Under the pieces are notes generated by a model. The model was not told the origin of the DNA and did no database searches. It saw only the letters and a list, made by a program, of their open reading frames with translations. From Alteromonas sp. KUL106 (GTDB lineage: Bacteria; Pseudomonadota; Gammaproteobacteria; Enterobacterales; Alteromonadaceae), in the NCBI RefSeq assembly GCF_009811415.1, contig NZ_BLIG01000015.1, positions 93,575-157,574 on the forward strand: a DNA stretch of 64,000 nt, in the 5' to 3' direction. Both the position numbers and the translations under genes were made by a program. This document shows positions 42,235-49,967 of the stretch, one piece after another. Every line of letters begins with the position of its first letter. Within the stretch, counting starts at the first letter, position 1.

Positions 42235-43221
42235 TTAGGCATAGCTTGCCGCGAATTGCGCTAACTTGTGTTGATAGGGTTTTATAAAGTGCTCTTCTAC
42301 AAACTTACCTTGCTCAACGGCTAATTGAGAACGCTCTTCACGGTCATATACAATGCGAGTTACAGAGTGATCGCTGTTTCTTAAGTTGGGTTTGTAACTT
42401 AATCCTGCCTGGGCATTAGCGTTATAAATCTCGGGCCGATAGATTTTCTGAAACGTCTCCATCGTCGCAATAGTGCTAATTAGCTCTAAGTTGGTGTAGT
42501 CATTGAGTAGGTCGCCAAAGAAATAGAATGCAAAAGGAGCTGCACTGTTAGGTGGCATAAAATAGCGCACGTTAAGGCCCATCTTTTTAAAATACTGCTC
42601 GGTGAGCGACGATTCATTCGGCTGATATTCCACGCCTAAAACAGGGTGATGATTTTCTATTCTGCGATAGGTTTTGTTGTCAGAAACACTCAAGCAAATA
42701 ACCGGCAGCTTTAAAAAGTGCGCTTTATAGGCCTCTGAATTGACAAAGTACTTAAACAGTTTTCCGTGGAGATCGCCAAAGTCATTGGGTACGCTAAATG
42801 ATGACTGACCGCGATTGTGATTAGATAGACGAACACTAAAGTCATAATCGCGAACGTAAGATGAGAAGTTATTTCCCACTATGCCTTGGGTACGCTTCCC
42901 TGTTTTTTTATCGATGATGTTGGTCTGCAAGATCTCGATAGTAGGGAAGGTGTTGCCGTTACTATCTAAATCGATATCTACCGACACAATTTCAAGTTCA
43001 ACGGCATAGCGGTTACCATTTTCGTTATCCCAACTCGCTAATGCGTTAAAGCGGTTGTTTATCATACTCAGAGCATCGCGCAAGTTCTCTTTTCGGCGCT
43101 GGCCGCGAGCTAAGTTAGCGAAGTTAGTAGTGATACGCGTGTTATCTGAAGGGCGATAATCTTCATTAAACTGAACGCTGTTAATAGTAAAAGAAAAATT
43201 TGGGTTCACGTTGTTGTTCAT
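42235..43221 (-). CDS. mesX: MesX (DUF1852), partner protein of methionine synthase MesD, 328 aa
   Basis: The sequence 'FSFTINSVQFNEDYRPSDNTRITTNFANLARG', 'REENLRDALSMINNRFNALA'-type (here RKENLRDALSMINNRFNALASWDNENG) and 'YEVELEIVSVDIDLD'-type (here YAVELEIVSVDIDLD) segments are those of DUF1852. Proteins of this family were shown by others to be required for MesD activity and were named MesX; an oxygen-dependent role has been proposed. It is soluble and has no metal motif I can identify. The order mesX-mesD in one transcription unit supports a working pair. Confidence 0.85.
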   Translation of the reverse strand: MNNNVNPNFSFTINSVQFNEDYRPSDNTRITTNFANLARGQRRKENLRDALSMINNRFNALASWDNENGNRYAVELEIVSVDIDLDSNGNTFPTIEILQTNIIDKKTGKRTQGIVGNNFSSYVRDYDFSVRLSNHNRGQSSFSVPNDFGDLHGKLFKYFVNSEAYKAHFLKLPVICLSVSDNKTYRRIENHHPVLGVEYQPNESSLTEQYFKKMGLNVRYFMPPNSAAPFAFYFFGDLLNDYTNLELISTIATMETFQKIYRPEIYNANAQAGLSYKPNLRNSDHSVTRIVYDREERSQLAVEQGKFVEEHFIKPYQHKLAQFAASYA

Positions 43222-43314
43222 GAGAATACGCTTTTATTCCTAAGATTAAACCGAATGTCGTGGAGCCTTTAAAGCTGTACGTACGTTATACGCGGTCTAA
43301 ACTATGAATAAAAA

Positions 43315-43348
43315 TGACTTATTTTCATTGAACTATGAATTTTTCTCA
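43315..43348. promoter_or_regulatory. two imperfect MetR-like boxes upstream of mesX
   Basis: TGACTTATTTTCA (43315-43327) and TGAATTTTTCTCA (43336-43348) each match the MetR consensus TGAA-N5-TTCA with one mismatch and are 21 bases apart, two helical turns. They lie about 95-125 bases before mesX. Confidence 0.35.
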
Positions 43349-43473
43349 AAGTTTAGGGTTTGTGAAAAGCACTAGAGGTAGAAAAATAAAATCAAACCAT
43401 CCATGGTAAAGGTAGAGTTGAAAACCCTTTAGTTTTCATCATCAATAAATGTTGCTAAGACAAGCGTAAACTC

Positions 43474-45056
43474 TCAGAACTCGAACGCTTCCCATAACGC
43501 TCTTTTCTGCGAGTTAGGGTCTTCTTCCTCAACCGACTGGTTGTCGAAGCGCATCGTTTTGCGGCTCTCTTTGGTGTATTCACTCCATCCTGGTGCCCCC
43601 TGTTTTGCAAATCTCACCCAATAGTTTTGCATCGCCTGACTCAGTTCTTCAGAAGGGTTATTGCCAACAAAGTTACTTGCTTCTTTTGTGTCTATAGTAT
43701 CGAACGTATACGGAACATCGACAAAATGCGCGGCTCCTAACTCACCACCGTAAGCGTCCGACTTCCAGCCAAAATTGTATTTCCACACAGTATTGCCTTT
43801 TTCAGTTAAAAGCTCTGCGATGTGGATAGCAGGCATTCTAAACGTATAATCAGACTGAATGTCAGCATAGATGTCGCCATAGGAATCATGACGGTTTTTT
43901 TTGTAAACCTTTGGTGCATTCTCACCCAAGTTTAAATCATGTAAGAAAAGCGACACCTTGCGCTCGTCAATCGTTTCAATTTCATTGCCAGGCACTAGAT
44001 ACAATCTCGATTCTTGATCTGTACTACCAACGATGGTTGGAATAGACGGGTTGGCGCCGTTCTTGAGGCTCAATATTGGTGAATTGATGATCAGTTCGCC
44101 ATCAACTACGGGTAAAAATGCGGTACCGCCCCATGATAGCATTCCCCATTCACGTCGATTATTAACAGCGTTACCGATATCTACCACGCCTTTGACTAAT
44201 GCATCAAACGCCACATTTGATAGTGCTGTTAGTGTAGGTTCAATATTCAGTTTTTTCGCAAATGCTCGGGTCACCTCTGCGGCTTCCGCTTTAGAAATAG
44301 CCTGCATAGGGGGGCTTTGCATTATGGCTTTATGGAACAGGGTATTTGCCCGACGGCTTCCTAGAAGGATTGCTACGCTGCCTGCGCCCGCAGACTGCCC
44401 GAATAAGGTAATGTTGCTTGGATCCCCACCATAATCTTCAATATTGTTTTTAACCCACTTAAGGGCAAGAATTTGGTCTAAAGTACCCCGATTATCAGGG
44501 GCGCCATCAATATTCATAAACCCATCTACGCCTACTCGGTAATTGACAGTGACGATTACTACGCCTTTTTGGGCAAAGTGTGACCCATCATAAACACTTT
44601 CTCCGGCGTCGGCTCTAATATACGCGCCCCCTGGAAGCCATACCATAACAGGCCTTTTTTCATTATCTGAAAACGCGTCTTCAGGCGCCCAAATATTTAC
44701 GGTTAAATCGCCAGGTGCGCCGACTAATGTTACATTCTTTCCTCGCCCTGGCTGTGGTACTGGCGGTTTCATCTCTATTGCACGAAGTGTATCTCGCCAC
44801 GGTTCTATCGGTTCTGGTGCTTGAAAGCGTCTAGTTTTGACAAAAGGGTCAGCTGCATAGGGAACGCCGTAAAAAGTAACAACATGAAAAAGGTAACAAC
44901 ATGATTTTTAAGCCTGCCTTGCACCTTGCCAAGATGAGTTGAGATTGTAATTGTGTCATTCGATTCCATTGGCATACTTGTCGCCTTACTGAGGGGAGAA
45001 GCTGCAGCAATACACAGTATTGAGCAAAAACAGAGCAGTCTATATGGGCTGACCAT
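43474..45056 (-). pseudogene. secreted type-B carboxylesterase gene, frameshifted by a 17-bp duplication
   Basis: The 5' piece (45056 to about 44886) encodes a signal peptide and then 'TISTHLGKVQGRLKNHVVTF'. The 3' piece, in another frame, carries on with 'FYGVPYAADPF', 'RRFQAPEPIEPWRDTL' and then a full esterase body with 'GQSAGAGS' (nucleophile Ser), 'VNYRVGVDGF' and 'HFVDVPYTFD'. Taking out one copy of a 17-base repeat restores the continuous frame KNHVVTFYGVPYA. The catalytic residues are otherwise intact, so inactivation looks recent. The 3' frame has its own ATG (44772) but would lack the signal peptide and first strands. Confidence 0.85.
44869..44902. repeat. 17-bp imperfect tandem duplication breaking the carboxylesterase
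   Basis: On the plus strand GTAAAAAGTAACAACAT (44869-44885) is followed directly by GAAAAAGGTAACAACAT (44886-44902). The copies differ at two aligned positions. 17 is not a multiple of three, so the second copy shifts the frame. Confidence 0.85.
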
Positions 45057-45067
45057 AGTCCATTCCT

Positions 45068-45331
45068 TTAATGGTTGCGCAAAGCCTTGATTAATTGGTC
45101 TTTGCTCATGTTCGAGCGGCCTTCAATACCCACTTCTTTGGCTTTTTCATATAGCTCATCCTTGGTACGGCTTTCGTACTTCTTACCTTTTCCCCCGTCC
45201 TTTGACGGTGTTTGCTCACTGTTAGCTTGTGCGTTGGCAATGCGTGCTGATTTCTCCTTACTATAGCCTTCATCGCGCAAGGCTTCGTAAGTGTCGTCGT
45301 TTTTAATTTGGGTACCGTGATCCTTAGCCAT
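45068..45331 (-). CDS. DUF7218/Rho-N-domain-like small protein, 87 aa
   Basis: The start 'MAKDHGTQIKNDDTYEALRDEGYSKEKSARIANAQAN' followed by a flexible middle and 'YESRTKDELYEKAKEVGIEGRSNMSKDQLIKALRNH' (residues about 52-87) is a known two-part small protein: a 'KEKAARIANA' helix and a C-terminal Rho N-terminal/SAP-like helix-extended loop-helix that often binds nucleic acid. Role unknown. It is immediately upstream (11 bases) of the broken esterase gene on the same strand, with a good ribosome site. Confidence 0.75.
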   Translation of the reverse strand: MAKDHGTQIKNDDTYEALRDEGYSKEKSARIANAQANSEQTPSKDGGKGKKYESRTKDELYEKAKEVGIEGRSNMSKDQLIKALRNH

Positions 45332-45700
45332 AGTTAACTCCTGTTTTGCAGACTGTATTAGTTACTTATTTTCCTGTTTATTCATACTTGTTATTTGTGG
45401 AGATGGTTTACGCATTTGTTTATGACATGTATTTATTGAACATCGTTAAAGGCCGATAGAAATAGGCGCATCGCAGACGCTATAAAAATGTCACTCATCG
45501 CAAACGCTAAAATGTTCAAAATAATGTTGCACCGTAATGTAACGGCTTAACACGTTAAAACTTATTATGTTGTCAATTTTAGTGCGTCTCGTGCACGTAA
45601 AAAGGGCATTAGTGTCAATGCTTTAGCGTTTTTAGGCTATTGCGCGTACAAAATTAAGCCTTTAGTCTAAAGACATTCTAGATGGAGGGCAGAGCGAAAT
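45332..45700. other. intergenic region, divergent promoters and one copy of a 17-bp repeat
   Basis: No gene visible. It holds promoters for the DUF7218 gene (minus) and the Tat aminotransferase (plus). A 17-base sequence at 45648-45664 recurs past the aminotransferase terminator. Confidence 0.45.
45648..45664 (+). repeat. 17-bp direct repeat, left copy
   Basis: ACAAAATTAAGCCTTTA, identical to 47016-47032. It lies about 35 bases before the ATG of the aminotransferase. Confidence 0.8.
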
Positions 45701-46882
45701 ATGAATAAAAACGTACAACAAACCTTGGTGAATTCTTCTCGTCGTAATTGGTTAAAATCTGTGGGATTAGGCGCCGGAGCCGTGGCGCTGACTACCAGCG
45801 TCGACAGCATAATGGGAGACCTTCGTGCGGCAGGCATGCCGACCGAACATTTTCCATCAGCTACGCCGAATGTGCACGATGGTCTTATTCGCTTGTCGTC
45901 AAATGAAAATGCCTTTGGTCCCTCGAAGAAAGCTGCGAAAGCCATGCAAAGCGAGCTTTTAAATCTCGCGCGTTATACCGACGCTACGGTTGATGTGCTG
46001 GCACAAAAAATTGCTGAGCAAGAGGGCGTGTCTGCCGATCAAATCGTTATTACAAACGGTTCTTCACCTATTTTATTTGGTTACGCCGACTGGATCACGA
46101 AAAATGGCAACAAGCTGGTAACCTCGATGGCTACTTACGAAGGTGTGCCGCGAGGGGCAGAGTTTATGGGAGCAGATGTAACTTATGTGCCGCTCGCTGC
46201 CGATATGACTTTTGACCTAGATGCTATCGAAGCAGCAGTGACTGACGATACCACCGCTGTTTATGTGTGCAACCCAAATAACCCGACTGGCAGTATGGTA
46301 GATGCAGCCAAGCTTACCGCTTTTGCAAAACGGGTGTCGAAAAAAGCGCAGGTATTCATTGATGAAGCCTACATTGAGATGTCGGACGCTTACCCTGCTA
46401 ACGTGCAATCGAAGCTGGTCGCAGAGGGGCACAACGTGGTGGTTTGCCGCACGTTCTCAAAAATCCACGCCATGGCTGGCCAGCGTTTAGGTTACGCTAT
46501 TATGCCTGCTGAGCAAGCGAAAACCATGGGCGGCATGCTGCGCATGGGCGGTGTGAACTACTTGGCACTCGTTGCAGGCATGGCAAGTATGGATGACCAC
46601 GCAAACTTAAACACCATGCGTTCACGGATTAAAACTGAACGTGATAAGTTAGTAAAAGTTGCCAAGGAATTAAAACAGCCTTATGCCCCAAATCCGCAGG
46701 GCAATTTCATTTATATGGACACGGGCATGCCACACGATAAATTTGCAGAGAAAATGAAAGCCGAAGGCATAAAGGTAGTAGGGCGTACATGGCCAGGGTA
46801 TGACTCATGGTCACGTATAAGCGTGGGTACGCCCTCAGAAACAGATGCTTGCGTTAAAGCATTAAAAGCAGTACTTGCTTAA
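45701..46882 (+). CDS. Tat-exported aminotransferase, HisC-like, 393 aa
   Basis: The N-terminus 'NSSRRNWLKSVGLGAGAVALT' is a twin-arginine signal (Arg14-Arg15), so the folded protein should be exported to the periplasm with its PLP bound. The rest is a class I/II aminotransferase of the histidinol-phosphate type: 'LSSNENAFGPSKKA', 'ITNGSSPILF', 'VCNPNNPTGSMV', 'VFIDEAYIEM', and the PLP lysine in 'RTFSKIHAMAGQRLGYA', followed by the Arg of 'WSRISVGT'. It probably transaminates an amino acid outside the cytoplasm. The monocistronic unit has a strong terminator. Confidence 0.85.
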   Translation: MNKNVQQTLVNSSRRNWLKSVGLGAGAVALTTSVDSIMGDLRAAGMPTEHFPSATPNVHDGLIRLSSNENAFGPSKKAAKAMQSELLNLARYTDATVDVLAQKIAEQEGVSADQIVITNGSSPILFGYADWITKNGNKLVTSMATYEGVPRGAEFMGADVTYVPLAADMTFDLDAIEAAVTDDTTAVYVCNPNNPTGSMVDAAKLTAFAKRVSKKAQVFIDEAYIEMSDAYPANVQSKLVAEGHNVVVCRTFSKIHAMAGQRLGYAIMPAEQAKTMGGMLRMGGVNYLALVAGMASMDDHANLNTMRSRIKTERDKLVKVAKELKQPYAPNPQGNFIYMDTGMPHDKFAEKMKAEGIKVVGRTWPGYDSWSRISVGTPSETDACVKALKAVLA

Positions 46883-46910
46883 AGTAATAATAACACCTAG
46901 CGCAGAGAGA

Positions 46911-46940
46911 AAAGGCTGAACACACGTGTGTTCAGCCTTT
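46911..46940. terminator. strong terminator after the Tat aminotransferase
   Basis: A perfect 14-bp stem (46911-46924 with 46927-46940, arm AAAGGCTGAACACA) with a 2-base loop, followed by TCACTT; the stem's own ends give AAA and TTTT. Probably effective on both strands. Confidence 0.8.
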
Positions 46941-47015
46941 TCACTTGAATCAATCGGTCAAATCAACCGACGAATAATCTGACTACATAGTTATATGGTT
47001 TTAACTACGACTCAA

Positions 47016-47032
47016 ACAAAATTAAGCCTTTA
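47016..47032 (+). repeat. 17-bp direct repeat, right copy
   Basis: ACAAAATTAAGCCTTTA, identical to 45648-45664. The pair encloses the Tat aminotransferase gene and its terminator. Confidence 0.8.
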
Positions 47033-47122
47033 CAGAGCATTCACGTAGCAGCAAACGTTTCATTGAACGGCTAAACCAAGCCCCACGTGTTATCGCTGAT
47101 CCTGACTCAGTTCTTTGCGCTG

Positions 47123-48298
47123 CTATTTCTCGATGGCGAACGTTAAGCCCGCCTTTTCTTCTAAGCGACTAATGAGCTCATGACCGAAAGCGGCCGCTGG
47201 CGTAAAGAAACCACCAGACAAGTTTACATCTTTACACAGGCAAAGAGCCGACTCAGAAATCATTTTGCTTGTTGAGCCATAGCCAGGGTCTTTATCGCCT
47301 TTTACCGATACCGCAAGCATGTCACCATTTTTTGCAGTACCCACAAACATTACATCGTAAAAACCGTTTTCACGTTCCTCTTTGCTTGGGCCTTCTCCTG
47401 GCTTGGGGCCATCATCGCTGGCGAGTGATTTATCTTTTGCCACATGATTAGCCATGGCTTCGCCTTTTTCGCCAGGCCCTGTCATCAGCATTTCATCATA
47501 CTGGAAGTTTTTGCCGTAGGCATAGCCGTTCAAGTAATTCGTACGATGGACGTTTTTAGTGTTAATCGCTGCCATGATAAACGGCGCAACCCATGTGCCC
47601 AATTGTTCATCGAAGTAAGGTTTGTTACCGTCAGGCTGCGGTTGATTTGAAGCGCCATCGGTTAACGAGTGGGGATTAATCAATGCCGCCATGACTGACT
47701 TATCCTCGCGCGCAGCAGCCATGGTTGCTTTTAAGCTAGCGGCTGTTCCGCCTGAAAACGTCCCTTGCATCTTACGAACGCGACCTTTTGCATATTCAAT
47801 GACGTCGCCGGTTTGCTTTTTAGCATGCTCTTGAAGATAGTACACACCCAAATCAAAAGGCACAGAATCGAAGCCACACGAGAACACAATATTCGCGCCA
47901 GTCTCTTTAGCTTTTGCTTCGTACTTATTGATCATTTGGTGCATCCAAGCTGGTTCACCGCACAAATCCGTGTAGCCTGTGCCGTTGTCAACACACGCAG
48001 AGAGTAGCTTTTCGCCGTAAATTTGATATGGACCAACGGTGGTAAGTACTACCGCCGTGCGCTTGGTCATGGCATCGAGTGCGTCAGCATCATCACCATC
48101 AACAACGATGCTAGTAACGCTCTCGCTAATACCTAATTCCTTTTTTACGTCATCTAGCTTGGTTTCGTTACGACCTGCAATTGCCCATCTAACGCTGCTG
48201 TCGTTACCATATTGCGCTTGAAAATACTCAGCCACTAACTTTCCAGTAAAACCTGTAGCACCGAAAATGACTACATCAAATTCCCGTTCGTTACTCAT
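47123..48298 (-). CDS. saccharopine-dehydrogenase-like NAD(P)-binding oxidoreductase, 391 aa
   Basis: The N-terminal Rossmann motif 'DVVIFGATGFTGKLVAEYF' and 'RWAIAGRNETKLDDVKKELG' with 'YTDLCGEPAWMHQMINKYEAKAKETGANIVFSCGFDSVPFDLG' (read in pieces, about residues 105-155) define the saccharopine dehydrogenase/trans-acting enoyl reductase family. In mycobacteria such proteins are trans-enoyl reductases of polyketide lipids; here the substrate is unknown. No membrane helix. Monocistronic and preceded by its own short intergenic region. Confidence 0.85.
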   Translation of the reverse strand: MSNEREFDVVIFGATGFTGKLVAEYFQAQYGNDSSVRWAIAGRNETKLDDVKKELGISESVTSIVVDGDDADALDAMTKRTAVVLTTVGPYQIYGEKLLSACVDNGTGYTDLCGEPAWMHQMINKYEAKAKETGANIVFSCGFDSVPFDLGVYYLQEHAKKQTGDVIEYAKGRVRKMQGTFSGGTAASLKATMAAAREDKSVMAALINPHSLTDGASNQPQPDGNKPYFDEQLGTWVAPFIMAAINTKNVHRTNYLNGYAYGKNFQYDEMLMTGPGEKGEAMANHVAKDKSLASDDGPKPGEGPSKEERENGFYDVMFVGTAKNGDMLAVSVKGDKDPGYGSTSKMISESALCLCKDVNLSGGFFTPAAAFGHELISRLEEKAGLTFAIEK

Positions 48299-48434
48299 TG
48301 TTTTGTCCTGTTTTATTTCGTTTCGACACGTGTCATCAATATACGTTACTCAATATACGCACAAGCACCGATATCTATCATTTTTTTAGGTAATATTTGT
48401 CTATTCACGAAATTAAACGACGGGACTAAAGCCT

Positions 48435-49661
48435 TCAGCGCAATGTTTTGACAAACTCACCTAGCCGCGATAACCCTTCGTTCAAACGTTCAATGCTGGT
48501 AGCGAAAGACAGCCTGACGTAATGATCTGCATTGTGTTCCCCAAAATCGTTGCCTGGCGTTAGCGCCACATGATATTGCGAAAGCAGGGCATCACAAAAT
48601 GCGACAGCACTTAGCCCTGTGTGTTTAATGTTGATGTATGCGTAAAATGCACCATCAGGCTGAGCATCAAGAGTCAGCCCCATGTTTTTAAGCGCACTTA
48701 AAACGAAAGAGGCTCGCTTCGCCAGCGTCATTCGGTTTTGTTCGCACTGTGCTAAGGCCTCAGGTTCGAAACATGAAAGGGCGGCTTTTTGCGAGAGTGT
48801 AGACGGGCAAATAAACAAATTCTGCGCAAGCTTTTCAATGATTGGCGTCATCGCATCAGGCACAACACACCAGCCCAAGCGCCAGCCTGTCATGCCAAAA
48901 TACTTAGAAAAACTGTTTATCACGATCACAGTGTCCCGAAGCTCTGCATTAGCGAGTACGGTTTGAAGTTTGGTGTCAGCGCCTCCAGATGATTGGGACG
49001 GACAAACTTCAGTTAGTGCATCATCAGTAGAAAGCGAAAGATCCAAGTAAATCTCATCAACAATTAAAAAACCGCCTTTGGCTTTGCAAAATTCTCCAAT
49101 TTTAGTCAGTTCTTGTAAATCTATTGCCGTCCCTGTTGGGTTGGCGGGGGTGGCTATGAGCACGCCCTTGGTGTTGTGCTTCCAATTATGAGCGACACTT
49201 GCAGCAGTTAGCTGAAAGTTTTCTTCACTGCGTGTTGGTACCAGCGTGACATCTGCGCCGAAGGCGTTTAAAAATCGCCTATTACATGGATAAGAAGGGT
49301 CACCCAATATCACGTTGTCGCCCGATTCAACCAAGGCAGCGCTTGCCAAAAGTAATGCGCCAGACGCCCCAGCGGTTACTACCACTCGAGAAGGGCTCAC
49401 TACCACGTTGTGCTTGGTTCCATAGAAACTGGCGATAGCCTCACGCAGTTCCGTCATACCCAAAGCTGATGTGTATGGGTAATCTGGCGCGTTTAAGCTG
49501 TTTTTCATTGCAGCAAGTACTGGTAGAGGCGCGCCGAAGTCAGGCTCGCCCAGATTAAGGCGGATGACGTCTTTACCTTGCTGTTCCAGTGCGGTGGCTT
49601 TTTCGCCATAGGCCATGGCAAGAAACGGAGAAATGGCGGTAGCGCGAGAGGCAAACTTCAA
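48435..49661 (-). CDS. class I/II PLP-dependent aminotransferase, 408 aa
   Basis: AspC-superfamily enzyme: 'RLNLGEPDFGAPLPVLAAM', 'VTAGASGALLLASAALVESGD', 'IATPANPTGTAIDLQEL', 'FLIVDEIYLDLSLS', PLP lysine in 'INSFSKYFGMTGWRLGW', and the C-terminal Arg in 'YVRLSFATS'. It should be cytoplasmic and use an amino acid such as Asp, Ala or an aromatic one; the exact substrate is not visible. An unusual insertion (about residues 215-235, PSQSSGGADTKLQ) lies after the PLP aspartate motif. Monocistronic. Confidence 0.85.
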   Translation of the reverse strand: MKFASRATAISPFLAMAYGEKATALEQQGKDVIRLNLGEPDFGAPLPVLAAMKNSLNAPDYPYTSALGMTELREAIASFYGTKHNVVVSPSRVVVTAGASGALLLASAALVESGDNVILGDPSYPCNRRFLNAFGADVTLVPTRSEENFQLTAASVAHNWKHNTKGVLIATPANPTGTAIDLQELTKIGEFCKAKGGFLIVDEIYLDLSLSTDDALTEVCPSQSSGGADTKLQTVLANAELRDTVIVINSFSKYFGMTGWRLGWCVVPDAMTPIIEKLAQNLFICPSTLSQKAALSCFEPEALAQCEQNRMTLAKRASFVLSALKNMGLTLDAQPDGAFYAYINIKHTGLSAVAFCDALLSQYHVALTPGNDFGEHNADHYVRLSFATSIERLNEGLSRLGEFVKTLR

Positions 49662-49967
49662 AATAAAACCCTTATTAGTCGTGCCAGTTAAAAAAGTAAC
49701 GCAATTAAGGCTTACTCTTGTTTGTGATTCAAGTCATTTCGTAAAGTGGCCAACAAGCCAGAAGTACAAGAAACATCTACTCTGCGGTCTTAAATAACAA
49801 ACCAGTAAATAAAATAAATATTGATTAAAATATATATTCGGAAATTGCAAATAATGGTGAGTTTTATCTATGATTGAAGAGGAATAACAAAGATAAGCCA
49901 CTCGAGGGTATCTCAATTATGTTATCGAGTCCCCTCAGGCGCAAGGATGGAATTAGATGGAGCAACC
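49662..49967. other. intergenic region before the REC-EAL gene
   Basis: AT-rich, no gene visible. It should carry promoters for the minus-strand aminotransferase and for the plus-strand REC-DUF3369-EAL gene. Confidence 0.45.

Noticed and set aside
45701..46882. hisC of the histidine operon
   Set aside because: No other his genes are nearby and the protein has a Tat export signal, so a biosynthetic HisC is unlikely.
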